A stretch of DNA of 64,000 bases from Hirsutella rhossiliensis. Lineage: Eukaryota > Ascomycota > Sordariomycetes > Hypocreales > Ophiocordycipitaceae. The stretch lies in the NCBI RefSeq assembly GCF_020360975.1, contig NW_025408667.1, forward strand, positions 11,594,001 through 11,658,000. The letters are read 5' to 3'. This document shows, piece by piece, positions 30,553 to 42,098 of the stretch (position 1 is the stretch's first letter; each line of letters opens with the position of its first letter). The translations under genes and the position numbers were made by a program. The notes below the pieces were generated by a model. It worked only from the letters and a program-made list of their open reading frames with translations. It was not told the origin of the DNA and did not search any database.

Positions 30553-33500
30553 TTAAAGAAGCTGCCGGGGATCACCAATTTCACGCACCATACCACAATC
30601 AAGCATCACAACTTGATCAAAGTCTGAGAGATTACCTAGCCGATGCGCAATAGCAATAACAGTGCAGTCCCTAAAATGATTCCGAATAATTGTCTGCATA
30701 AGGTTGTCTGTAGCCTGGTCCACACTTGCTAACTGTCAGCACAGCTTAACAATGGCGCCAAGCCCAAGCGAGACTCACTTGCTTGTGACTTCATCAAGCA
30801 ACACAATTCGTCGCTTGCGAAGAGTTGCGGCCGCCAAGCAAAACAGCTGGCATTGACCGTGGCTGAGAATGCCAGGATCAAGTTGTGCCATTAGTCCACC
30901 TTTAGCTTCCAGTAGATCCAACAGATGCACTCGTCGTAATGCTTCCATCAATTCAGAGTCCGATGACTCGTGGCGAGGATCGAGATTAAAGCGAACTGTG
31001 CCAGGAACGAACACAGGTTCTTGGGGAACGATATTTAGTTGAGCGCGGACCGTGTCCCGAGGCACAGTGCTAAGATCGACACCATCAATCACGACGGAGC
31101 CTTCTTTTATCTCTAGCATGCGTGATAGAAGCAGAAGTAGTGAAGATTTCCCGCTAAAGCTTTTAGTTAGAACAGAGCTCCGGCATTTCGACTCAATTAG
31201 GTGGAACGATTTACCTGCCGCTTCGGCCATATATTCCTATCTTCTGACCGGCTTCAATGCATAGACTCACGTGTCGGAGAATAAGATGGTCTGGATTCAT
31301 TCTAGTGATGGTGTATTAATGATCGAGTTCAGCGTCTATAATGGTTATGGCACTTACCCGTCGAAGGCGCTAACGTTGCTGAGACAGATCTTGCCGGCAT
31401 GAGGCCAACCCGACGGAGGTTCGAAAACCTCGTTTGCCTTGATCTCGGAAGGCGTATTTTCAACAAAATCCTTGATCCTACCAACAGATCCGATACTTGT
31501 CTCCACGACTGTCCACTGCATAACAATGGTAGTAAGCATCATGCTTAGCGACATTACCTGCGTCAAGGCAACGCCCGCGAGCCCGCCACTCGATTTCAGA
31601 GCTACCACGAGGGCCACGACGATGATCGCAACACAAGCGACAACCATATCGAGAACAAACGTCAGCCAGCGCTGAATCATATAGAGTAGATACAGCGGCT
31701 TCTGGGACGAATCTAGAAGGCTGTGGTTGGCCTCCAAAGCTGCTAATACCCAGCCAAAGGACCTCAGCGTCGAGAGCCCATTCAATGTCTCTAAGAAACT
31801 GGTGTATAACGGGCTTTTAGCTTCAAGCTCCAGCGATCTTAGCTGACGAGAAGTTCGAAGATAGAAGCTCTGAACTGCATAGAATACTGGTGTTAAGACG
31901 ATAAATGCCAACCCGACCCAAGGACTAGAAGCAATAATCAGTACCGCTTGACCGAGCGACAGGAATATCGTCAGAAGCAGTGTTAACAGAGCCAGAGGTA
32001 GCTCGTTGTCCACAAATTGAAGGTCTTGAGAGAATCGGTTGATAGTGACGCCACTATCAGTGGTCCTAAAAAAGGATAAGGGCGCCTGCATCATGGAATG
32101 GAGAAGCGAGGCGTGCAAGAATGATCCTGCGCGAGTAATAACCCGGATAAAAGTATGGTACGCTGCTGCGAACAAGAGAAAGAGCGCTGCGATTTGAAAT
32201 GCTGCATATACTCCCCAGTAGGCTAGATTTCCGGGGTTGACGGCATTTACCCAGACATTGAGCCAGTAACTCGGAATGTTATATGCGGCGGCGTAGAGTA
32301 CAATCAAGAATAGAAGAAGCAAGGTCGCCCAGGTCCCGACTGCCTTGGCATAGTAATTGTAGACGGCGAAATCGGCTGACGTTTGGCCTGGGGTGCTCTT
32401 ATCTGTGCCAGGTCGAGAGACGTTCTCACTGCTTGCAGCTGCTTCCTCGTTTTCTGGGGCGCCTTTCTTATTGACGCTTTGCTCCTGGGTGACGGTAAGA
32501 TAAGGGGAGAAGCCATGTTCAGAGCAAAGAGAAGGGTAATTGCCCTGCTGAGCGACTTTTCCGGTGCTGCTCAGTGCAACAATATAGTCGCTGAACGGAA
32601 GAAACTGCGTGGCGTGCGTCGCAAAGATGATGGTGATATTCTGTTGTCGAGCCAAGCCCTCTGGACCCATGGCATGCCAGAAGATATGGTTTGCCCCCTC
32701 GCTATCGAGGCCGCTAAGAACATCATCAAGGACAAGGATGGAGCTTTGGGCATACAAAGCTCTAGCTAGAGCGATCTTTTGGCGCTGGCCACCGCTCAGG
32801 TTAATACCGTCGCTTCCGATAACGGTGTTATCTCCGCTGGGCATCTGGGCGACGTCGTAAGACAATGCGCAGGCGCTGACAACGGCATCATACCACGGCC
32901 GCGAGAAGTCGGAATATCCCACAATGTTTTCCTTGATTGTTCCGTTGGTCAAGTACGGTGTCTGACTGCAGAAGCCCATCTTCTTAGAATCGCTTGATAC
33001 GTGCAGCCTGCCTTTCCATGTAGGCGTCTCTCCCAACAAGGCGTGGCAGAGGGTAGATTTGCCACAGGCGACCGGCCCGACAACAAGAGTAAGCTGGCCC
33101 CGTCTAATATTAAGGTTGATGTCGTGAAGGACATCCCCGTCGCCCCAGCCATAGCAGCCTTGACTGATTTGGATGACGGTCTCTGGTCCTGCCGCTATGG
33201 GATGGGTTGCCAGCTCCACAGGGGCTTTTTCATCAACAGTGCCGTGAGCCTTTGAACAGCCTTTGATTTCCGCGGATAGCCCTTTTAAGCTGTAATGTAT
33301 ATCAAAGTCTCTGAAGTCGGTTTGGTGCTCAGCCAAGAGGAAGTCATCGATCCGCGCCGAGGATCCGAATGCAGCGAGCAGTGAAGGCAGATCAAGCAGA
33401 GTCTGACTGAGAGACTGTGCGATGAGCAGCAGCAGCGAGAGAGACGTGAAGGCTCGAGGCGCGTCAAACACCTGATGGGTGGCCCTCGATGAAAGGATAA

Positions 33501-35101
33501 AAACCAAGAATGTCAGAAGGGGTGAGATGAACTGCGGCATATAGCCCAGCCCGGCGGTCCAAACCAACAGGATTCTGAATCGCGCCGCGTACATGAGCTC
33601 CTCGAGTCGCAGATCATGAACGACGGAAGAGACGCTTTCTGTCAGTGCTCGCATCTTGATGGTCTTGATGGATGACAGGATTTTCGACGTCGCCCCAATA
33701 CGGGACTGAGCAGCCTGCATCCATTTGACTTGACGAGCATGGGATGACCGGCTCACCCAGACTGTTGCTATGGAAGACAAGGCCGTGATGAAGACAGGTA
33801 CCACGAGCGAGGTGCCGAGCTCTTCGTGTAGCAAATATGTCAAAATTCCGACTTGAATGACAATGGCCCAGAATTCATGGAAACTGCGCAGCCCAAAGAG
33901 AATCCTCTCAACATCGGTACTCATTAAAGTTACGGGGGCTTTAGGATCGCTCATTGCGTGGGCGTTGATCCTCAACGTCTGCCAGCCGATGGCCGAAACC
34001 AAGCATCCACGAATCATGGTGAGCACCCGGTAGTGACGGTACCAGTAGGCGCCAGTCGTCACGGCCATTCCGATGTACACGAGAGCATAAGCGCCGATTA
34101 GACCTTTGCCAATCGCCTCGGTCTCGGGTGTGTAAGCCTGTTCCAAGTATGCAAGCAGTCTGTGCAGGAGAACTGGCTGGCAGACTGTAAACGCCAAGAG
34201 CAGGACCCGTGGCAAGATCGTCTTGAGTATTGGCCACTTCAAGGTGGAAAAAAGGGCTCGCATGCATGCGAAACTTTGTCGCCTCCGCTTGGCATTTGCC
34301 CAAGCATCAAGGAAACGAGAGCCCAGACACGCTGAGGCCATATCTGGAGTCATCTCGTCAAGATTTTCCGGGAGCAAAGCCGTTCGGGCACCGTTCCATA
34401 CAACCCGATTGAGCCAGAAAAAAATGCTTTGGTTTAGCACGCTGCTGGTGCTTTCGGGTCCGTACATCTCCTTTGATGTTATGATGGAGTTTGATTTCTC
34501 GTGCGATTCAAGGGCCAAAACCACGACCTTGGAGCTTACCGAGGCAACGACAAGCATCGCGAAGGCGGACGCCGGAGATACCAGCCATAGCGTGCGAGCG
34601 CGCGCAGCATCGAAAAGGATAGAAAGCATACAATATAGCAGCAGAACGGATGAAGGCCGAACATTGCGGCCATGTTCAAGGTATGATAGCAAGCAGAGAA
34701 GAATGGCAGTGATGAGGGCAAGTGCAGCCGCTAATATTGAGGACCAAGTTCTCAAGGCCTGATTAGTAGACCAAAAGCAAAGAACAGCTGTTTGTAGCGC
34801 CGCGTAGACAGCAAGTGCTAACTAAGAGCAGGAATGAGTAAATTCGAGCCATACAAACGGGCCTATTTCAACGGGGGTTGAAGCTCACCAATTTGACGGC
34901 TTGGAGCCTTCCCGCCGTCACCAGCCTCTGTTGATGGCGGAGACGCAAGATTTTCATGCTTGCTGCCAGGATGGCAATCAAAGAAGGAAGGATGGAGAAG
35001 ATAATGTCTTCGAACAAGATTGTAAAATCAAAATCCCTGTGGCATCCATTGACCACAGGGCCAAAGCTTTCATCGTTGCAGAATGGTTTCATGGTGTTCA
35101 A
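30553..35101 (-). CDS. ABCC-type (MRP-like) ABC transporter, 1436 aa
   Basis: This is an ATP-driven membrane exporter of the multidrug-resistance-associated family. I model five exons on the minus strand: 35101-34889, 34821-31358, 31301-31215, 31153-30779 and 30724-30553. All four introns have GT...AG ends and give one frame of 1436 codons plus stop. The N-terminal exon carries NGCHRDFDFTILFED and a membrane segment typical of the fungal family. Two membrane domains each precede a nucleotide-binding domain. NBD1 has Walker A GPVACGKST, signature LSGGQRQKIALARAL and Walker B ILVLDDVLSGLD. NBD2 has Walker A GRSGSGKSS (split by intron 3), Q-loop IVPQEP, the altered signature LSHGQCQLFCLAAATL, Walker B RIVLLDEVTSN and H-loop AIAHRL. 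The length is normal for the family. The gene lies between a Helitron remnant and a Mutator-like element 400 bp upstream. Substrate unknown. Confidence 0.93.
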
Positions 35102-35497
35102 ACAGAACGTTTATCGCGAGATTTCGGTGTTTTGGTGAACACGGATTTCGGTATACAACCACGCAAAAAAGCCGCCGCCCGTGACCGGTCCAGCTTAATA
35201 CAGATAACCGGCGGCAAATAGTCGGAGTACGAGGTGGTAACCTTGAATATGCACGTCTATCAGCCGAGTTGATAATCAAATGGCAAAAGCGGAGTCTTCT
35301 ACAGATACAGGGCCATGCCCGAGAGTGGATTATCGAAGGCGTTGAGAGCCAACATGCATATGTATGTGGGAGTCATGAGGAGACATGGTGGATCATGCGA
35401 TCAGACCATTACACAATGCCATGTCCTTTGATTTGTGATTGTACTCTATGCAGCTTGGTGTGGGCATTTTGCAATGAGCACTCTAGAGCACACACCC
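35102..35497 (-). promoter_or_regulatory. Presumed ABC transporter promoter, truncated by MULE insertion
   Basis: These 396 bp separate the ABC start codon from the target duplication of the Mutator-like element. No sure TATA box is visible. Any regulatory sequence further upstream has been displaced by 5.9 kb. Confidence 0.5.
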
Positions 35498-35506
35498 TTC
35501 CCAGTT

Positions 35507-35602
35507 GAGTACTTAAACACGCACGGCGACTTTTTAAACACGCACGGCGACTTAAGCCCCATTTGGAAGAGGACCCGCCACCAAAATTTGCCGCGCGCCT
35601 TC
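35507..35602 (+). repeat. Left terminal inverted repeat of the MULE
   Basis: This is the perfect 96-bp partner of 41313-41408. The repeated GCACGGCGACTT units may be transposase-binding sites. Confidence 0.95.
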
Positions 35603-35742
35603 GGCTGCTGCAGCCGCCTGGAGCCGCCTACAGTAGCCCACCCGATCCTATCTGCATACATCACCAAGAAGCTCCTACCTAAATTTAGGAACTCGACAAG
35701 AAGCATGAAGCGAACGCCAGCTAGGCATTGAGGGGCCTCATC

Positions 35743-37077
35743 ATGGAGACGCCGGCTGAGGCCGTGAATATGGTGGGGCGAAGCGCGTCGCCTGCGTCGA
35801 CACCCGCGAAAAGATCGACACGCGTCGTGAGGCCAAGCACCAAAATTCGAGAAGCCGCGCGACAGCCCGACGATCTGGCGGAGAAGACAACACGCGCAAC
35901 TAGGCTTGCAACGCGCATTGCCTCGGACGATGTCGCCATCAGTGACGCGACTGAGCGGCGCAAAGTTGCCAGCAGCAGCGGTGGCGCGAACGAAGGCCGA
36001 GCCATGCTCCAGAAAGTTCTCGAACTCTTGAGCGAGTCACGTCAAGAAACGCAAAAGCTCAGCCGAGCGATAGATGCGCAAAACGAGATCATATCAAGCA
36101 ACAGCAGATGATCCAGGAAATGGATCAACAAGGGAAAGAGATGAGAGATGAGCTTCGTCACATCCGAGCGCAGTTAGAGACCCTGGCTACGCCCGCATCT
36201 TCTCTGCAGAGCAGTCCGCAGATGTCGTATGCGAGCGCTGCAGGGTCATCGCCGACGATCCAGACAATGAACCGGGGCACCGTACCAGCAGCTAAATCGG
36301 CACGAACAGCCGTCAGCGATAGTCTCTACTGTACGGTGGACACATCACGAGTCGAAGAAGCGAACAGGTGCCAGACGCAGATCGGCAACATCCGAAAGGC
36401 CATAGAGAGCGACATGAGAAAGAGTCAGAGGCAGGAGACTTGGAAATGCGCAGCGGTCGTGACAGACGCTCGAAACCCCGACCGGATCAAAATTTTATGC
36501 AGAGACCAAGCCGAGTTGAAGCAGGTCAAGGAAGCAGCGCAGAAGACGGTAACTTCGGGAGCCAGGGTACTGAGAGATCAGCTTTACCCTGTCAAAGTCG
36601 ACAACACCAAGCGTACCGCAGTGCTGGACGCCGAAGGCAACGTTCTGCCGGGCGCAGCTGAGGCGCTCGGAGCCGAGAATTACGTCACGATTGCCAAGAT
36701 CACCTGGCTTAGCAACAGAGAAAAGCCAAAGCGTACGGGTCAATGGTGATCTATGTCACTAAAGAGAGTGACGCGCAAAGACTTCTGGACGGCGTGTGGT
36801 TCGATGTTGCGGGAGAGTCCGCCTGCACCAATGTTTTGAACGCCGCGTAGGACCGATTCAGTGCTTCAACTGTCAAGAGATGGGACACAAGGCGTTTTCA
36901 TGCAAGAAGCCGCAAAGATGTGGCAGATGCGCGAAAGCAGAACATCACCACAGAGAATGCAAGGAGACAGTGCCAAAGTGCGTGCCCTGTGGTGGACCAC
37001 ACGAATCGTACAGCCGGAACTGTCGGGCGCGGAACCCTGGGGATGAGACGCAGGCAGCGTCTGGCCCTTCGGGCTAA
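35743..37077 (+). pseudogene. LINE ORF1 protein with zinc knuckles, frameshifted
   Basis: The first piece (ATG 35743 to 36112) is basic and then forms a coiled coil (LQKVLELLSESRQETQKLSR). The coiled coil continues in another frame from about 36100 (MIQEMDQQGKEMRDELRH), followed by the conserved central domain (YCTVDTSRVEEANRCQ, WKCAAVVTDARNPDRIKI). Near 36735 the reading moves again (YGSMVIYVTKESDAQRLLDG). From about 36830 three CCHC-type knuckles follow: CFNCQEMGHKAFSC, CGRCAKAEHHHREC and CVPCGGPHESYSRNC. ORF1 would bind the LINE RNA. At least three frameshifts make it non-functional. Confidence 0.85.
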
Positions 37078-37343
37078 GCAGCGGAAGTGAGAATCCACTT
37101 AGGATCGATTATAGCACTAACCTTCAACAATACTAACACACAGGTATTCGACTTCGGATTTCGACAGACCGCGCTTCAGCTGCTGAAGGTAGGACGCTGA
37201 ACACTTGGAGAAATTGGCCTTCAAGCAGGCCTGTCGCGGAGCGAGTAGCGGCGAGGTTGGTGTAGCGTATGCTGACCCGTGGGGCTTAAGGTGTTACGCA
37301 TTAATGTATTGAAATGTCAGTAGCTTTTACGTCTAGGCCCTAT

Positions 37344-37385
37344 AGGAGAAATCCTCCGGGTGAAATACACATACATACATACATA
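37344..37385 (+). repeat. LINE 3' module: hairpin, CCGGG and (ACAT)n tail
   Basis: CTATA is followed by GGAG-AAATC-CTCC, then GGGTGAAATA and the tail CACATACATACAT. Equivalent modules end the LINE copy at about 41210-41256 and the SINE at about 52697-52745. Confidence 0.8.
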
Positions 37386-37527
37386 CATACATCACCAACG
37401 CCGGAAAATGCGTTCCTTAGAGTCGTTCAATTGAATCTATCAACAAGCCCGGCCTGACTGATCTTCCGATGTGCACACAATAGCGGAAGGTGCGTTTTTT
37501 GGCCGCCTTTGCCTACAGCCCGTGAGA

Positions 37528-40293
37528 TCAACGCTGTGACTGTGACTGTGTGTGCGGCGGAGGATCTGTCTGACGCGGCGGAGGGCGAGGCACGCAAGGA
37601 ACGAACGCGTGACCGGCCTGCCCGCCAAAATTGTATGGTGCTGTGTCCCTTAGGTCCCCTGGCTGCCGGGCCTGCTCCCTGGCCGTCCCTTGCGACTGTG
37701 CCGGCGGCTGTGCCCACATGAAGCCGTCATGATGTGCCTGTGCCGAGGGAGGCGGCTCCTGCCACCGTGAGGGCGTAAGTGGCATCGTGTAGGCGTAGGA
37801 TGCCGGCGCCGGCACCTGTATGTATACAGGCACGTGTGATACTGGCGGTGGCATCATATAGTATCCCTGTGAGGCCGGCGGCGCCTGTGGAAATGAGGGC
37901 ATCGTCGTTTGGTATCCCTGGAAGGCCGGCGGCACTTGTGATAACGGCACCGGCGTTGCTGCTGCCTGTGACTTGATGAAGTCGTTGATCTGCTGGCCAA
38001 GATCATCAACCCGGCTGCTCACGGAAGCAAGTGTATTCGACCTTTTGGTCGCGACAGTGCCCGCGCCCTTTCTCTTCCTCTTTTGCGTCCCTATTGGCTG
38101 TGATCCGAGCTGTGCTGTAGCCTTGTGCTCCTCTTGCTCCCAGTTACTAAGGATCCTGCCCGTAGATGCCTCTAACGGAGGGAGCTCCTCGGGTCTGTTG
38201 TTTGCGCGCCGGCGCGGCGGGACAACGTTAGGATCGGGCTCGTGGTCTGCTTCGATGTACTGCCGTTGTTCAGGCTGCCAGCAAATTAGTATGAGCGCTA
38301 TAGCTAGAGTGTGACACTTACTGTCATGCCGTGAATTAGCCAGTGGCTATCAATAAGATGTAAAGGGATCGCAGCGGCCTCGTCAGCCAGTATTAGATCA
38401 CGGATTGTATGCCGGCAGGGCAGCCCCCATTGGTCTGTGAAGGCGCCTGTGCAAACCGATGGCCTCTGGCCGCTATTATCAGCCAGTTCGTCTCGTGCCA
38501 ACTTGACTTGCTTGAGGATCTGATTCATCGGCTTCCAGCCTATTTTACGGTGCAACGACCTCATCATCGTATGCTTCCCCCATTCGACCTTCGCCCTTGT
38601 AAACTCGGTCTGAATCGACTCGCGATGGTTGGTCTGCCGTTCCGTAACTAGCTCTTTGATGTGCTCTTGCAGCTGATAGAGGTCGATAAAGCGGTTGCGT
38701 AACTGTGACTTTAACTCGTGATGAGTGCTCTCTACACGAGAAGTCACTGTAATGTCGTAGTTTCGGTGCCGTTGAATAGCGTATCGGCAAAACTGGGCAC
38801 GCCACGGGTAGTAGGTCGTACGGAAGTAGTTGACGAGGGCTATAGCTGTTAATAATAATAGGGTAAATCAGTGCGAGGGTAATAGGGTCTGGGCTACCGT
38901 GCTGGTCAGAAAACTCTGTACAGAGAAGATCCACTGCTCGTTACACTCCTCGGGCGTGCGTGCCCTCATGACTGATACCCAGGCATCACGAATACCATCA
39001 GCCGTGTGCTTGAAGGACCGTTGGGGCGGCGGCGGCGCTGCCTCGTTGCCTTCACGATCCGGGTCTTCTCCTGACGAACTGGTCTGCTAGCTGAGAGGCG
39101 TGTTGTATCTGTGCCTCGGCGGCACGGTCGATCGGTCGTTCTGGTCGGTCTGCATCGTGACTTGTGGCAAGGGCAGCCTCGGCGGCGAGGCGGATGTCTT
39201 CGTCATCGCCTCCATCTCCCATAATCTCGGTACCATCGAGGGTGCCTACCCACTTCTTCTTGATGTGGAGGACCACGTTCTTCATGATGTGCCAAGTGCA
39301 GAGTTGTTGCTGTGACTGTGGAAAGATAGCGTTGAGGGCGTTCTTAAGAGCCTCGTCGAAGTCAGTAATTATAACGCCTGGATGAGGGATATCAGCTTGC
39401 TCAGCAGCGGTATGTAGCTGTGAGAGCATCCAACTAAAGGCACCCTCATCCTCCTTGGCGGCAAGACCAAACGCAACACTATAACTTTTGTGAAGTCCCG
39501 TAGTGCCAACGACCTGGAGGAGTGGCAGGTTGAAGCGGTTGACCTTGTACGTATTATCCATGATGAGAAGTTCAGGATTACGTTTCCAGTCAGCAATGCA
39601 GTCAGCGTATGTCCAGAATATCCTCCAGAGCTTGCCGTCAGGGCCACGGTTAACTGTAAAGTTGGCGACTTCCCCTCTAGTCTGGGCCTCGTTGAGTACG
39701 TCGATAAACGCTTGTGTAGATGTGCTGGCACCGTAACGGAAAAGACGAAGTTGTTGCTGGATGAAGGCTACGTCGGCAAAGTTGATGAGGACCTCAGGAT
39801 AGTCTCGCTGGATCGTTTTCGCGATACCTTTGAGCGTATTGGCTGGGTTTTTGCTGTGGCCCTCAACAATCTCGTATAGCCTCTCGATACCAAATTTGCG
39901 TTGGCTGCGTTGACGGACGATAGAGGAAGCAGCAGGCGCAAAGAGAGGTTCGTGGGAGTGGGAGGCGGCCTTGAGAATGACTCTGTATGACTGTGTAGGT
40001 CGATAGAAGCGGATAGTACTATAAAAGTCACATCCTGACTTCCTCGTCGAAGTCTTGTACTTGCCCTCGTTTTCTCGCCAAGGTCTGTAACCGCCACTGT
40101 ATTGGCAGCGGATCGTGCCCTCTTTGCGCTTGGCCTTGCCGGCAGTCTTGCTATTTGCAACAACTGCCACGTAACCGCGAGCAAGCTCATCATCCTTGAG
40201 GGCTTCAAGGGCCTCGGCATAAGTGCAAAAAACCCTATTCTCGATAGGCTCGGGTTCAGGGCTATAGGGCTCGGTCGGCTCGATCGTAGTCAT
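37528..40293 (-). pseudogene. Mutator-like (FAR1/Hop-type) transposase
   Basis: Minus strand, start ATG 40293 (MTTIEPTEP). The N-terminal part has a FAR1-like DNA-binding region (FCTYAEALEALKDDELARGY, SGCDFYSTIRF, SHSHEP). The MULE core follows: ELLIMDNTYKVNRFNLPLL with the first catalytic Asp, GVIITDFDEALKNAL with the second, and QQLCTWHIMKNV. The frame breaks near 39075 and again near 38950. Intron 1 (38897-38840) leads to ALVNYFRTTYYPW and TSRVESTHHELKSQLRNRF, with a SWIM-like zinc motif CTGAF...GLPCRH near the end. Intron 2 (38321-38275) leads to a Pro/Gln-rich tail ending at 37528. Two one-base shifts suggest a recently inactivated gene; the inverted repeats are still perfect. Confidence 0.85.
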
Positions 40294-40368
40294 CGTGGTG
40301 GCGGCGTTGTGGTTGTGTTGAAAAGAGCGGTAATGTGATGATAGCTTCAAATGCAATTGCAGGTGCTA

Positions 40369-40412
40369 CCCGTGCCACGTCCCACTTTAATTTGGAACTC
40401 GCGAGCTACGGG
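40369..40412 (+). mobile_element. 44-bp pogo-family stub between TA dinucleotides
   Basis: The sequence starts CCCGTGCCACGTCCCACTTT, closely matching the repeat of the element at 4101 (CCCGTGCCACGCCCCACTTT), and ends ACGGG. It is flanked by TA on both sides. It looks like a pogo element reduced to one terminal repeat plus the last bases of the other, inside the MULE and next to LINE copy 2. Confidence 0.75.
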
Positions 40413-40429
40413 TAGGAAAGGCGTGACGA

Positions 40430-41256
40430 TTCACTCTCGGGCCACTGGCCAAAAGGCAAGCGAAAAGGGCGACGCGAGATGAATGCGTCGCCGAACCAGC
40501 AACGTTCCAACTTCCAAGCAAGATCAACCACGTTACGTTTGCTGCTCAACGGACACACTCGAGTCCGTCAGATTCCAGAAGGAGTTGGAAACTACTCGAA
40601 GCGCATCGATAAGGCTTTGCCGGGCAAGCACACCCGCAAGCTGTACGACGAGCTGAAAAGAAAGGAATCGGAAGTGTTGGTACAGCTTCGAACTGGCAAA
40701 TCGCGGCTGAATAGCTATCTTTGCAAAATCGGGGCAGTAGAATCGGATGAATGCACGTGTGGACAGTCGGCGGAAACGGTGGAACATTTCCTCTTCCGAT
40801 GCAGAAAATGGACGGTACAACGAGAAATCATGAGTCGATATGCAGGCGGGAAGATGGGAGACTTGTCCTTCTTCCTAGGTGGCAAGGCAGAGTCAGACGA
40901 CGACAAGTGGCAGCCTGATATGGGGGCTGTGCGGGCGACAATACAGTTCGCATTGGCAACGAAACGTTTTAGCATGGACCGGCAACGGGCCATGTGCTGA
41001 TCAAGGGACAATCGTACTAACACAACAGCCTTCAACTTGGCAGACCGCGCTTCAGTCGCTGAAGGTAGGACGCTGAACACTTGGAGAAACTGACCTTCAA
41101 GCAGGCCTGTCATGTCATAGCGAACGAGGCTGGAAACAGATGAAAAGAAGCGTGGGGCTTTGGGTGAGATGGAACAATGTACAGAAGGTAGACAGGCTAG
41201 CGTAGTGGCTCTATGGGGGAACCCTCCGGGCGTAATACAACCAAAAAAAAAAAAAA
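40430..41256 (+). mobile_element. 5'-truncated LINE copy, 827 bp
   Basis: The copy is flanked by a 13-bp duplication AAAGGCGTGACGA (40417-40429 and 41257-41269). It contains the C-terminal end of ORF2, the shared 3' UTR, a hairpin module and a poly-A tail of about 17 bases. The 5' truncation is typical of LINE insertions. Confidence 0.92.
40479..41000 (+). pseudogene. LINE ORF2 C-terminal fragment
   Basis: The frame encodes TGKSRLNSYLCKIGAVESDE, CTCGQSAETVEHFLFRCRKW and a 60-residue tail, matching the conserved Cys-His end (CxC...HxxxxC) after the RNase H domain in Tad-like LINEs. Endonuclease, RT and most of RNase H are missing through 5' truncation. The open frame of 173 codons is intact but has no start context of its own. 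Confidence 0.85.
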
Positions 41257-41312
41257 AAAGGCGTGACGAGGCAGGGGGCTAGGCCGGGCGCGGTAAAGAA
41301 AGCGCTCGTTGG

Positions 41313-41408
41313 GAAGGCGCGCGGCAAATTTTGGTGGCGGGTCCTCTTCCAAATGGGGCTTAAGTCGCCGTGCGTGTTTAAAAAGTCGCCGTGCGTGTTT
41401 AAGTACTC
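41313..41408 (-). repeat. Right terminal inverted repeat of the MULE
   Basis: This is the perfect partner of 35507-35602, followed by the target duplication TTCCCAGTT at 41409-41417. Confidence 0.95.
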
Positions 41409-41417
41409 TTCCCAGTT

Positions 41418-42098
41418 TCTTGTCAGATCCGCAACAAGCATGACGCAACGATCATTACGGCTCTCGGCTAATATTCAACCTTCCTATTAAGGATAGGATG
41501 CTATATGATAAAAATGGGACTTTGGTATAATTAGAGATTTGCGCGAGTTCAAATAGCTGTACCAAGTACTTAGGTACGAACATATCCCTCCTAAACCCCA
41601 TATAGGGAGGGCTCCAAATTGCGGTCTGGCAACATTTTTGCGCTTTCTTCGTAGGCTAGAATTCCAGCTCTCTACGAAGTACTTGGCCCGGACCAAATCT
41701 TCATATAGCTAGCTTGGAATCGGCAGGCCATGCATTCTGTAGCACTCCGTTCATGCATACATATGTATGCAGTCAGCATGTGCTGCAAAGTACATTCACG
41801 CAGTCAGCACGGGCATAGCAGTGCACCGTGGAGTGGGCAGAGACGACTTTGCCTTTGAAGGAGACTGTGGAACGTAAAAGGATACTTCTTACAGCGTAGA
41901 CGCTGGCTAGTACTAATCTAGATATGTACGTACAAAGCACGGACGTATTGGTCTTTCAAATCCGACCACCACACTTGTTACAACGAATTTCAATCGAGAA
42001 TCTCCCGCCCCGCATACTCTGTCTCGCCATCAGCTGCAAAGTGCGGGAATAAAACATCACCAACACCGCGAACGGACACCTAGGCGTCGGCATAAGCA
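41418..42098. other. Intergenic, promoter side of the hydrolase gene
   Basis: An AT-rich stretch without recognised genes. A near-palindromic CATACATATGTATG lies at about 41755-41768. No repeat partner was noticed in the window. Confidence 0.4.

Larger units (their letters stand above)
35668..37385 (+). mobile_element. LINE deletion derivative: ORF1 plus 3' UTR, no ORF2
   Basis: The element is flanked by the 13-bp duplication CATACATCACCAA (35655-35667 and 37386-37398) and ends in an (ACAT)n tail. It has a complete-looking 5' region and ORF1, but ORF1 runs straight into the LINE 3' UTR; endonuclease and RT are missing. The 3' UTR block with GACCGCGCTTCAG and GGTAGGACGCTGAACACTTG (37175-37210) is shared with the second LINE copy at 41045-41083. 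Because it has target duplications and a tail, the deleted form itself was probably retrotransposed in trans. Confidence 0.9.
35507..41408 (-). mobile_element. Mutator-like element, 5902 bp, with nested LINEs
   Basis: The 96-bp inverted repeats (35507-35602 and 41313-41408) begin GAGTACTTAAACACGCACGG and appear perfect. They contain two tandem ACACGCACGGCGACTT units. A 9-bp target duplication TTCCCAGTT flanks the element (35498-35506 and 41409-41417), the length typical of Mutator elements. The interior holds a minus-strand FAR1/Hop-like transposase gene with frameshifts, two LINE-derived insertions with their own 13-bp duplications, and a 44-bp pogo stub. Nesting order: the MULE inserted first, the others later. 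Confidence 0.95.
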
